From positions 62,001-126,000 of the forward strand of contig NZ_VORA01000005.1 of assembly GCF_008477545.1 (NCBI RefSeq): a DNA stretch of 64,000 nt. Direction: 5' to 3'. Shown piece by piece: positions 52,453 to 60,210 of the stretch (position 1 is its first letter; the number at the start of each line of letters is the position of its first letter). The DNA is from Roseibium aestuarii (lineage in GTDB: Bacteria; Pseudomonadota; Alphaproteobacteria; Rhizobiales; Stappiaceae). A program made the translations under genes and the position numbers. The notes below the pieces were generated by a model. That model saw only the letters and a list, made by a program, of their open reading frames with translations. It had not been told where the DNA came from and did not search any database.

Positions 52453-52505
52453 GGAGAGGGGCTCGCGTCGCTCCGTTCCTTGACGTGTTCCAGGGCCCTT
52501 CTCTT

Positions 52506-52704
52506 GTCATCCCTGCGCAGGCAGGGATCCGGTAACCGGCTGCGCTGATGGTCTTTTCCGGTCTCTGAGGGTGGTGAGTACTGGATCCCCGCCTTCGCGG
52601 GGATGACGGAGGAGAGGGGTATGGGGATGACGGAGGAGAGGGTGTTGTCGGGCCCGGGTTCTGGATCCTCGGGACGAGCCCGAGGACGACGATCGAGAGG
52701 GGGC
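52506..52704. repeat. Dispersed intergenic repeat, copy B, with 24-bp tandem units
   Basis: 52506-52542 matches 16566-16602 (35 of 37 bases) and 52663-52701 matches 16643-16682, in the same order. In addition GGATCCCCGC-CTTC-GCGGGGATGACGG (about 52583-52611) is an inverted repeat. Its GGGGATGACGGAGGAGAGGG tail is repeated at 52599 and 52623, a 24-base period. No gene is seen in 52453-52762. Confidence 0.75.
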
Positions 52705-52762
52705 GCCGGAGGGGCCGGGGAGAAGGGGGCGTGGTGGCGCGCGACGTTCCGGGCCTTGAGCG

Positions 52763-53581
52763 TTACTGGGCGAGGCCGAGGTTCTCGAGGTGGCGGATGG
52801 AGCGGGGGACGTCGTTCTGGTCGCGCAGTTCGAGGATCAGGCGCGGCTGGCTCGTCAGGCGGGTGAGGGCGGCGAAGATCGCCGGGAAATTGACCGTGCC
52901 CAGACCGAGGGACCAGTGCCGGTCCGCATAGCCGTCGGCGTCCTGAAGATGCACGTGGCGCAGCAGGTTGCCGGCGGCCAGCACATGGGCGTCGACCGGC
53001 GGAGCGCCCGTGGCGCCATGGGCATAGTGGGCGTGACCCGTGTCGAGGGAGACGCCGACCACCGGGGTGTCGAAGCTTGCGGCGAGTGCCACCCGGTCAC
53101 CCGGGTTGCGGTCCTCGATGTTCTCGATCACCAGTTCGCAGCCGATGTCGCTGGCGCGGCGCACGGGATCGGCAAGGGTCTCATGGCAAAGGGCGATCGC
53201 CCGGGCGTTGCCCGGATCGAAGAAGGGGGCATTGTGGGCGCCCCAGGTGGTGAAGGGGCTGTGGATGACCATCTGGGTGGCCCCGAGCGCTTCGCAGATT
53301 TCCAGACCCTGCAGCAGGCGGCGGGTCACGACGGCACGGATGGCCGGATCGGGGCTGGCGATGGAGAAGCCCCAGAACGGACCGTGGATGCCGAGGCGAC
53401 CCGTGTAGGGGGGCAGCAGCGCCCGGATCTCGTCGACGCGCGGACGCCAGTCCCCGTCCAGCAGGTCGGCGGAGATGAAATCCTGGATCTCCAGATCCCG
53501 GTTCTTCTCCAGGATGAGATCGAGGTGGGTCTTCAGGCCGGGCAGGGTGAGGGCGGCGCCGACAATTGGCAGGTCAGTCAT
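52763..53581 (-). CDS. Xylose-isomerase-like TIM-barrel (sugar phosphate isomerase/epimerase) protein
   Basis: This 272-residue member of the AP_endonuc_2 family has the barrel strands LGIHGPFWGFSI, MVIHSPFTTWG, LVIENIEDRNPGD, GVSLDTGHAHYAHG and HVHLQDADGYADRHWSLGLG. These carry the metal-binding Glu, Asp and His residues. Relatives isomerise or epimerise sugars, inositols or hydroxypyruvate. Which substrate is used here is unknown. The start at 53581 was chosen over an upstream frame without similarity. The next genes on the same strand encode a hydroxyacid dehydrogenase and a VOC protein. Confidence 0.82.
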   Translation of the reverse strand: MTDLPIVGAALTLPGLKTHLDLILEKNRDLEIQDFISADLLDGDWRPRVDEIRALLPPYTGRLGIHGPFWGFSIASPDPAIRAVVTRRLLQGLEICEALGATQMVIHSPFTTWGAHNAPFFDPGNARAIALCHETLADPVRRASDIGCELVIENIEDRNPGDRVALAASFDTPVVGVSLDTGHAHYAHGATGAPPVDAHVLAAGNLLRHVHLQDADGYADRHWSLGLGTVNFPAIFAALTRLTSQPRLILELRDQNDVPRSIRHLENLGLAQ

Positions 53582-53753
53582 GAAAGGGGCCTCGCATGGA
53601 TCGTCCGCGAAATGACGGAGACGGCTCCATAAACCCCTTTCATGACAGGCGTGCAATGCCCCTGCGTGAGGCGGGTGTCCGATCCGTCACATTGCTCACG
53701 TCACATGGCACCCGTCACACTCAATCCGTCAGGTTCGATCCGTCATTGGCGGA

Positions 53754-54722
53754 TCAGTAGCCCCGTGTCCGGTCCACCCGGCTGGCGGGAAGGGTGCCGG
53801 TTGCCCACCAGGTGCGGATGTTTTGCGCCACCACCGCGGCCGAGGAGGCCCGCGTCGTTGGTCCGGAAATGTGGGGCAGAACGGTGACGGAGGGATGCTG
53901 CCAGTAGGGATCGGCCGCGCCTAAGGGCTCGCGGGCGAAGACGTCGAGCACCGCGTGGCCGATCTGGCCGCTGTCGAGGGCGCGCAACAGGGCGGCATCG
54001 TCGATGAGCGGGCCGCGGGCGAAGTTGATGAGCTGCGCGCCGCGGGGCATGAGGCCCAAGGTCTCGTCGTTCAGGATGCCGCGGGTGTCCGGCGTCAGGG
54101 GCATCAGCATCACGGCGATGTCGGTGCGGGAGAGCACCTCGCGCAGGCCGTCGGCCCCGGAATGGCAGGCGACGCCGGGAATGTCCTTGGGGCTGCGGCT
54201 CCAGCCCTGGACCTGAAAGCCCTGGGCGAGCAGGCGGGCGGCGGCGACGGAGCCGAGATAGCCGAGGCCGAGCAGGGTGACGCGGCGCTCGCCGGCCGGC
54301 ACATAGTCCAGATCCTGCCAGATGGTCTTGCGCTGCTGGCGCGCATAGGCGGGCATGTCGCGGTGCAGATAGAGGGTCCAGGCAAGGACCGCCTCGGCCA
54401 TGATGTCGGCCATGTTCGGGTCGGACAGGCGCACGATCTCCAGATCCGGGCGCTGCAGCTCTTCGACCAGACGCTCCACGCCGGCCCAGAGGCTGTGCAC
54501 CCATTTCAGCCGCGGCAGGGTGTCGAGCTGGGCCGGGTCCGGATTGGCGACGATGGCGACCTCGGCCAGGGCGCGTTCCTCGGCGCTCAGGTCCTCGAAG
54601 GCGCGCACGATGGCCGTGCCTTCGAAAGCCTCGGTGAGGGCGCTGGTCCAGGTCTCGTCCCGGTGTTCCGGACGGCGGGCCAGCAGGGGCAGGACGGGGA
54701 GAGAGGGGCGGGAGGTGCTCAT
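53754..54722 (-). CDS. D-2-hydroxyacid dehydrogenase, GhrA-like glyoxylate/hydroxypyruvate reductase
   Basis: This 322-residue NAD(P)-binding protein resembles GhrA. It has KWVHSLWAGVERLV, the Rossmann motif LLGLGYLGSVAAARL and WSRSPKDIPGV, which suggests NADP+. The catalytic arginine is in INFARGPLIDD, and the C-terminal pair is in DVFAREPLGAADPYW and VLPHISGPT. It reduces glyoxylate or hydroxypyruvate, or a related 2-oxoacid. Its ATG overlaps the stop of the preceding VOC gene (ATGA), so the two are translated together. Confidence 0.87.
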   Translation of the reverse strand: MSTSRPSLPVLPLLARRPEHRDETWTSALTEAFEGTAIVRAFEDLSAEERALAEVAIVANPDPAQLDTLPRLKWVHSLWAGVERLVEELQRPDLEIVRLSDPNMADIMAEAVLAWTLYLHRDMPAYARQQRKTIWQDLDYVPAGERRVTLLGLGYLGSVAAARLLAQGFQVQGWSRSPKDIPGVACHSGADGLREVLSRTDIAVMLMPLTPDTRGILNDETLGLMPRGAQLINFARGPLIDDAALLRALDSGQIGHAVLDVFAREPLGAADPYWQHPSVTVLPHISGPTTRASSAAVVAQNIRTWWATGTLPASRVDRTRGY

Positions 54723-55141
54723 GCTGCGAAGATCCCGCTGGTGTCGGCAAAACCCTTGACCTCGATCGGATTGCCGGAGGGATCGCGGAAGAACATGGTG
54801 CGCTGTTCGCCGGGTTTGCCGGCAAAGCGGGTCATGGGCGGAAACTCGAAGGCAATTCCGGCCTCTTCAAGCCGTGCGGCGAGGGCGTTGAAACTCGCCA
54901 GATCCAGGATCACGCCCAGATGGGGCATGGGGACCATGTGATCGCCCACCTTGCCGGTGTTGGTTGTCTTGAAGGGTTCACCGAGATGCAGCGATATCTG
55001 ATGGCCGAAGAAGTCGAAGTCGACCCAGGTCTGCGTGGAGCGTCCCTCGGCGCAGCCCAGCACGCCGCCATAGAAGGCGCGGGCCGCGTCCAGATCGGTG
55101 ACGTGGTAGGCGAGATGGAAACAGGAGGGCATGGCACTCAT
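54719..55141 (-). CDS. VOC-superfamily (glyoxalase/dioxygenase-like) protein
   Basis: This 140-residue protein has one vicinal-oxygen-chelate fold: FHLAYHVTDLDAARAFYGGV at the N-terminus and MFFRDPSGNPIEVKGF at the C-terminus. Metal ligands are likely His near the start, His in HLG or PMPHLGV and Glu in IEVKG. The small family includes glyoxalase I, fosfomycin resistance proteins and ring-cleaving enzymes; the substrate is unknown. ATG 55141 was chosen; another ATG at 55132 is possible. It is coupled with the GhrA-like gene. Confidence 0.82.
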   Translation of the reverse strand: MSAMPSCFHLAYHVTDLDAARAFYGGVLGCAEGRSTQTWVDFDFFGHQISLHLGEPFKTTNTGKVGDHMVPMPHLGVILDLASFNALAARLEEAGIAFEFPPMTRFAGKPGEQRTMFFRDPSGNPIEVKGFADTSGIFAA

Positions 55142-55654
55142 CGATGGCTGGAGGGCGACCCGAAGCGGATCGGGACTGATTGTGTGCCCGCAAATCTGCT
55201 GACACGTCAAGGCGATGGGGCCGGCATGCGCTGACGGCCTCCCGAAAGAGCGCAGAATTCCGCCACAATTTCGGAACCAATCGGGCGCTCTTGCGTTCAA
55301 ATTTCGGCCGCCGATGAGGGCTCCAGATTCAGGTAAGTCATTCAAGGTATTGAAAACAGGCTCTCATAGTGTATTGTTCCAATCCATCAGATGCGATTTT
55401 GATGCCGAAAATACTCATCAGAATGAACGAGCTCGGCGTTCGCATACCTGAAAATTCTGGATCGGTTTGCCATGGGGGACTTGCTGTTCTGAAGACAGCC
55501 CTGTCTATCGGGAATACGTTCCCCTGAACCGGCAGAGGCTCTCGATCCGACACCTCTTTTTCCCAAATAACAACAAGCCTGTCTGGATGACATAAAGTTG
55601 TTTCCAGAGCGGGCCTGCTGTTGTCCTGAAAATCGACTGCTGAGGAGAAATCAG
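55142..55654 (+). promoter_or_regulatory. Long gene-free leader upstream of proX
   Basis: This 513-base region is AT-richer than the flanking genes. It holds the small dyads AGACAG-CC-CTGTCT (55493-55506) and GGGAA-TACG-TTCCC (55510-55523). A minus-strand open frame (55338-55715) overlaps proX and is not protein-like. The region probably contains the osmoregulated promoter of proXWV and a structured 5' UTR. I see no known riboswitch. Confidence 0.35.
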
Positions 55655-56650
55655 ATGAAGAAACTGTTCCTGGCCGCGGCTGCGGCGACCCTGTCCATGG
55701 GGGCGTCCGGTGCAATGGCTGCCGAAGACTGCGGCACCGTGACCGTGGCCGAGATGAACTGGGCTTCCGCTGGCGTTATCGCGCAGATTGACAAGATCAT
55801 TCTGGAAGAGGGCTACGGCTGCAAGGTCGAGCTGGTCACCGGCGACACCATGCCGACCTTCACCTCCATGAGCGAGAAGGGCGAGCCGGACATGGCGCCC
55901 GAGCTCTGGATCAACGCGTTCCGCGAGCCGCTGGACAAGGCCGTGGCCGAAGGCACCCTGGTGATCGGCGGCGAAGTGCTGCTGGATGGTGGCGTCGAAG
56001 GCTGGTGGGTGCCGAAGTACCTGGCCGAAGAACACGGGATCAAGACCGTCGAGGACGCGTTCAAGCATCCGGAACTCTTCCCGGGCGCCGAAGACGAAAG
56101 CAAGGGTGCTTTCTTCAACTGCCCGGCAGGCTGGAACTGCCAGATCACCACGGCCAACCTGTTCAACGCCTATGGCGGTCCGGACGCGGGCTTCGAGCTG
56201 GTGGACTCCGGCTCTGCTGCCGGTCTTGACGGCTCCATCGCTCGCGCTTTCGAGCGCAAGGAAGGCTGGCTGGGCTACTACTGGGCGCCGACCGCCATTC
56301 TCGGCAAGTACGAGATGACCCTGCTGGACTTCGGCGTCGAGCATGACAACGAAGAGTGGAACCGCTGCACGGTGGTCGCCGACTGTACCGACCCGAAGAA
56401 GAACTCATGGGTGAAGTCCGAAGTCTTCACGGTCCTGTCCCCGAGCTTCGTCGAGAAGGCCGGTGTGGCGGTCGATTACGCCAAGGCGCGCGCCTGGCGC
56501 AACGAGACCTGCAACAAGGTCCTGGCCTGGATGACCGAAAATCAGGCCACCAACGAGGATGGCGCCTACTACTTCCTGGAAAACTTCGAGGACGTGTGGA
56601 CCCAGTGGGTCTCCACCGAGGTCGCCGAGAAGATCAAGGCTTCGCTCTGA
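55655..56650 (+). CDS. proX: Glycine betaine/proline ABC transporter binding protein
   Basis: This 331-residue OpuAC-family periplasmic protein has a signal peptide (MKKLFLAAAAATLSMGASGAMAA). Family segments include VTVAEMNWASAGVIAQIDKI, GDTMPTFTSMSEKGEPDMAPELW and GAFFNCPAGWNCQITTANLF. The aromatic residues (Trp in PELW, GWWVP, GWLGYYWAP) would form the betaine box. The paired cysteines are typical of alphaproteobacterial ProX. GAGGAG precedes the ATG. It delivers quaternary ammonium osmolytes to ProWV encoded next. Confidence 0.9.
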   Translation: MKKLFLAAAAATLSMGASGAMAAEDCGTVTVAEMNWASAGVIAQIDKIILEEGYGCKVELVTGDTMPTFTSMSEKGEPDMAPELWINAFREPLDKAVAEGTLVIGGEVLLDGGVEGWWVPKYLAEEHGIKTVEDAFKHPELFPGAEDESKGAFFNCPAGWNCQITTANLFNAYGGPDAGFELVDSGSAAGLDGSIARAFERKEGWLGYYWAPTAILGKYEMTLLDFGVEHDNEEWNRCTVVADCTDPKKNSWVKSEVFTVLSPSFVEKAGVAVDYAKARAWRNETCNKVLAWMTENQATNEDGAYYFLENFEDVWTQWVSTEVAEKIKASL

Positions 56651-56760
56651 TCTGACGCTGCGGGGCGCCTGAGCTGCGCCCCGCACCTGCCCAAGCCCGC
56701 AGCCGGAGCCTCTTGCCCCGGTTGCCTGTCCGTCTCATCCGGAACGTCAGGAAAAACAAT

Positions 56761-57645
56761 ATGGACTGGATCGAATTTCCGTCCCTCGGCCGCCGGGATC
56801 TGCGCGATCTGCGCCTGACCATCGACGGCGCCTTCCGCGAATTCACGCGCGCCTATGGGCCGACCCTCGAACGGGCCTTCGAGCCGCTCGAGGACTTTCT
56901 CGTCTGGCTCGAACATCTGCTTATCGAAAGCCCCTGGCCGCTGGTCCTCATCGGCATCGTCGGCATCGTCTTCCTCCTCAGCCGCAATGTCAGGATCGCG
57001 GCGGGCGCCACGCTCGCCCTGCTGGCCATCGGCTATTTCGGCATGTGGGAAGACACCATGCGCACCATCGCGGTGGTGACGGTCTGCACGATGGTTGCGG
57101 TGATCATCGGCATTCCCATCGGTATCGCCATGGCGCGTTCGGACCGCATGCAGGGGATCATCAATCCGATCCTCGATCTCATGCAGACCATGCCGAGCTT
57201 CGTCTATCTCATTCCCGTGGTGATGATCTTCGGCCTGGGCAAGGTGCCCGGCGTGATCGCCGTGGTGGTCTATGCCATTCCGCCGATGATCCGCCTGACC
57301 AACCTGGGCATCCGGCTCGTCGATCCGGCGGTGCTGGAAGCGGCTGATGCCTTCGGCTCGTCGAGCTTCCAGAAGCTGAGCAAGGTGCAGCTGCCGCTGG
57401 CCCTGCCGACGATCATGGCCGGGATCAACCAGTGCATCATGATGTCGCTCGCCATGGTGGTGGTCGCCTCGATGATCGGCGTGAAGGGCCTCGGCCAGCC
57501 GGTGCTCCAGGCCATCAACAACCAGTATTTCACCATGGGTGTCATGAACGGTCTGGCCATCGTTGCCATCGCCATCATCTTCGACCGCGCCACCCAGGCC
57601 TATGGCAAGCGCCTGCAGAAACACTCGGAGGTGATCCATGGCTGA
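56761..57645 (+). CDS. proW: Glycine betaine/proline ABC transporter permease
   Basis: This 294-residue permease has a soluble N-terminal arm, one TM and a BPD_transp_1 core. The EAA loop is visible as LEAADAFGSSSFQKLSKVQL, and MQTMPSFVYLIPVVMIFGLG is the ProW/OpuAB signature. ATG 56761 follows AGGAAAAAC; an upstream in-frame start lacks similarity. It overlaps proV by eight bases. Confidence 0.92.
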   Translation: MDWIEFPSLGRRDLRDLRLTIDGAFREFTRAYGPTLERAFEPLEDFLVWLEHLLIESPWPLVLIGIVGIVFLLSRNVRIAAGATLALLAIGYFGMWEDTMRTIAVVTVCTMVAVIIGIPIGIAMARSDRMQGIINPILDLMQTMPSFVYLIPVVMIFGLGKVPGVIAVVVYAIPPMIRLTNLGIRLVDPAVLEAADAFGSSSFQKLSKVQLPLALPTIMAGINQCIMMSLAMVVVASMIGVKGLGQPVLQAINNQYFTMGVMNGLAIVAIAIIFDRATQAYGKRLQKHSEVIHG

Positions 57646-58708
57646 TGCAGCTCTCGCCAACGGGGCGAGCGAGGAGGAGCGGGTGGCACATGGCGTCGAG
57701 ATCCGCAACCTCTACAAGATCTTCGGTCCCAACGGAGCGGAGATGGTGGAGAAGGTCAAGGGCGGCATGTCCAAGACCGAGCTCAACGAGAAGCACAATC
57801 ACGTGCTGGGCCTGAACGACATCAACATCTCCATGCCCGGCGGGCAGATCCAGGTGGTGATGGGGCTGTCGGGCTCAGGCAAGTCCACGCTGATCCGCCA
57901 CATCAACCGGCTGATCGATCCCACCGCGGGCGAGGTGCTCTACGGGGATCAGGACGTCTGCGCGATGAACGCGAAGGAGCTGCGGGAATTCCGGCGTCAC
58001 AAGACGGCGATGGTGTTCCAGAAATTCGCGCTCCTGCCCCATCGGACGGTGATCGAGAACACGGTCTATGGTCTGGAAATCCAGGGCGTGAACCGGCGCA
58101 CCGCCCGCAAGGCGGCTGCGCGCTGGATCGCCCGGGTGGGCCTCGAAGGCTTCGAGGACCACTATCCCAACCAGCTGTCAGGCGGCATGCAGCAGCGTGT
58201 GGGTCTGGCCCGGGCGCTGACCAATGACGCGGACATCCTGCTCATGGACGAGGCCTTCTCGGCCCTCGATCCGCTGATCCGGGTCGACATGCAGTCGGTG
58301 CTGCTCGACCTTCAGGCGGAACTGCGCAAGACCATCGTCTTCATCACCCACGATCTGGACGAGGCTCTGCGCCTGGGGGATCGCATCGCCATCCTGCGGG
58401 ACGGCGCGGTGATCCAGCAGGGCACGGGGCAGGAAATCGTGCTGCGTCCGGCCGATGAATACATCTCCAACTTCGTTCAGGAAGTGAACCGGGCCCGGGT
58501 GATCTTCGTCGACACGATCATGGATCGGGGCGAGATCGTGGAAGGGGCACCGGAGCTGCGCCAGCGCATGCTGCTGGAAGATGCGGCCAAGCTCTTTGCC
58601 GAAACCGGTCAGGACCGGGCGAACGTTCTGGACAAGACGGGCCGGCCGATCGGGTCGGTCAGCCTGCAGAGCACGATCTCGGCCATGGTGACGCCGAACA
58701 CCCACTGA
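57638..58708 (+). CDS. proV: Glycine betaine/proline ABC transporter ATPase
   Basis: This 356-residue ATPase has the ProV-type N-terminal IRNLYKIFGPNG, Walker A GLSGSGKSTLIRHINRL, Q-loop VFQKFALLPHRTV, signature LSGGMQQRVGLARAL, Walker B ILLMDEAFSALDPLI and H-loop ITHDLDEALRL. E. coli ProV has 400 residues with two C-terminal CBS domains acting as an ionic-strength sensor. Here only about 80 residues follow the nucleotide domain, so the tandem CBS sensor is largely missing. Osmotic gating must then work differently or rest on transcription. Confidence 0.92.
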   Translation: MADAALANGASEEERVAHGVEIRNLYKIFGPNGAEMVEKVKGGMSKTELNEKHNHVLGLNDINISMPGGQIQVVMGLSGSGKSTLIRHINRLIDPTAGEVLYGDQDVCAMNAKELREFRRHKTAMVFQKFALLPHRTVIENTVYGLEIQGVNRRTARKAAARWIARVGLEGFEDHYPNQLSGGMQQRVGLARALTNDADILLMDEAFSALDPLIRVDMQSVLLDLQAELRKTIVFITHDLDEALRLGDRIAILRDGAVIQQGTGQEIVLRPADEYISNFVQEVNRARVIFVDTIMDRGEIVEGAPELRQRMLLEDAAKLFAETGQDRANVLDKTGRPIGSVSLQSTISAMVTPNTH

Positions 58709-58737
58709 CCGGGCCGGACGTCCGGACCGCTGACATG

Positions 58738-58788
58738 AAAAACCCCCGGAAAGGAAGGTCTGTCGACCGTTCGTTTCCGGGGGTTTTT
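58738..58788. terminator. Bidirectional intrinsic terminator between proV and the secretion genes
   Basis: A 15-bp perfect inverted repeat, AAAAACCCCCGGAAA (58738-58752) and TTTCCGGGGGTTTTT (58774-58788), with a 21-base loop gives a T-run on both strands and serves both convergent operons. Confidence 0.9.
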
Positions 58789-58843
58789 CTCTTCCGGTCG
58801 ATGGGGCTGACCTTGCAGGCCGATCTGGGGGGCTGATCTGGCG

Positions 58844-60178
58844 TCAGCGTTCCGTGAAGATCGTGCGCATGGCGCGGGTGACCGGGTGCAGCAGATAGCG
58901 CAGGATCGACTTGGATCCGGTGACGATCTGGGCGTTGACCTGCATGCCGGGGCGGACGGGGCGCTGGTTCGCGCCCTCGCCGATGGTGTTGCCCGTGAAG
59001 GCAACGATGGCCTTGAAGTAGTATTCGCCTTTCTCGTTCTCGAAGCTGGAGGCGGAGATGGTCTCCACCTGACCCTTGATCGTGCCCTGGATATTGGGGT
59101 CATAGCTGGTGATAGTGATCTCGGCCTCGTGGCCGACCTCGATGTGGCCGATGTCCTTCGGATCGACCTTCACCTCGGCGACGAGCTGCTCGCTGATGGG
59201 CACGATCTCGGCGATGAGATCGCCGGGATTGACCACCGCGCCGCGACCGGACTGTCCGACCAGCTGGATGTAGCCGTCGATGGGCGCCTTGACGAAGAGG
59301 CGGCTCTGCCGGTCCTTCAGCTTGGCGGCCTCCTGGGTCAGCTCGTTGCGCTCCTGGGCGATGCGGGCCCGTTCGTCGGCGACGTCGCGGTTGACCACGG
59401 CTCCTGCCTGCGCGAGGCCCGCCTGGGCTTCGGCCAACATCTCGCGGGCGGTCTCCAGATTGCCGGCGGTCTGCTGACGGTTCAGCAGCGCGCGCTGATA
59501 TTCGGTCTGGGCATCGAGATAGCGGCGGCGGGAGGTGAAGCCGTCCTTGAGCAGACCTTCCTGAATCTCGAACTTCTGCCGTTCCAGATCGACCTGGGCA
59601 TCCTGCAGGGTGATCTGCATCTGCAGGCTGGCGATCTCCGCCTGTTTCTGGGCGACGCGGGCGGCAAGGCCGGCCTGTTCGTCGGAAAGGGCCTGACGGT
59701 TTGCCCGCAACGCGTCGCGCTGCTGGTCGCTCAGCTCGTTCAAGGAGGATTGCAGCCGCAGCCCGACCTTGACCCCCTCGTCATATTCCTGGGCCTGAAG
59801 GCGTTCTTCCTCCAGGGCGAGGTAGCGCATGCGGCTCTCGATGCGGGCAAGCTCTGCGGTGGTGTCTTCCTTCTCCAGCCGGGCGAGCGGCTGGCCGGCG
59901 GTCACGAAGTCGCCCTCGCGCACCATGAGTTCCTGCACGATGCCGCCTTCCAGATGTTCGACGGCCATGATGTTGCCGGTGGGCTTGATGTCGCCGACCG
60001 TGTTGGCCACTTCGCGGATCTCGCCGATGGAGGCCCAGACGAGCAGGGTGACCGTGGTCAGCGTCAGGCCGTAGAGCAGGCGGGAATAGATCTGGGGTGG
60101 CGCGCCGTCCTCCAGTTCCAGAGGCAGGTTCACCGAGCCATACATGGCCTGCTGCAGGGCGGTCTTCTTCTGGGTCAT
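58844..60178 (-). CDS. HlyD-family type I secretion adaptor protein
   Basis: This 444-residue membrane-fusion protein has a cytoplasmic N-terminus, one TM (LLYGLTLTTVTLLVWASIG), a lipoyl half (GDIKPTGNIMAVEHLEGGIV) and a long alpha-helical coiled coil (about 110-280, rich in Gln/Glu/Leu). The second lipoyl half and beta barrel follow, ending in the HlyD signature VRPGMQVNAQIVTGSKSILRYLLHPV. It links the inner-membrane ABC exporter to a TolC-like outer-membrane channel. It is the last gene of the operon, 32 bases after the ABC gene. The secreted substrate is not in the window. Confidence 0.92.
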   Translation of the reverse strand: MTQKKTALQQAMYGSVNLPLELEDGAPPQIYSRLLYGLTLTTVTLLVWASIGEIREVANTVGDIKPTGNIMAVEHLEGGIVQELMVREGDFVTAGQPLARLEKEDTTAELARIESRMRYLALEEERLQAQEYDEGVKVGLRLQSSLNELSDQQRDALRANRQALSDEQAGLAARVAQKQAEIASLQMQITLQDAQVDLERQKFEIQEGLLKDGFTSRRRYLDAQTEYQRALLNRQQTAGNLETAREMLAEAQAGLAQAGAVVNRDVADERARIAQERNELTQEAAKLKDRQSRLFVKAPIDGYIQLVGQSGRGAVVNPGDLIAEIVPISEQLVAEVKVDPKDIGHIEVGHEAEITITSYDPNIQGTIKGQVETISASSFENEKGEYYFKAIVAFTGNTIGEGANQRPVRPGMQVNAQIVTGSKSILRYLLHPVTRAMRTIFTER

Positions 60179-60210
60179 CTGCTGATGTCCTCTTTCGCGT
60201 CGTCTCTGGC

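Noticed and set aside
55338-55715. Minus-strand open frame in the proX leader
   Set aside because: It overlaps the proX start, has no similarity or ribosome binding site that I can see, and the region looks regulatory.
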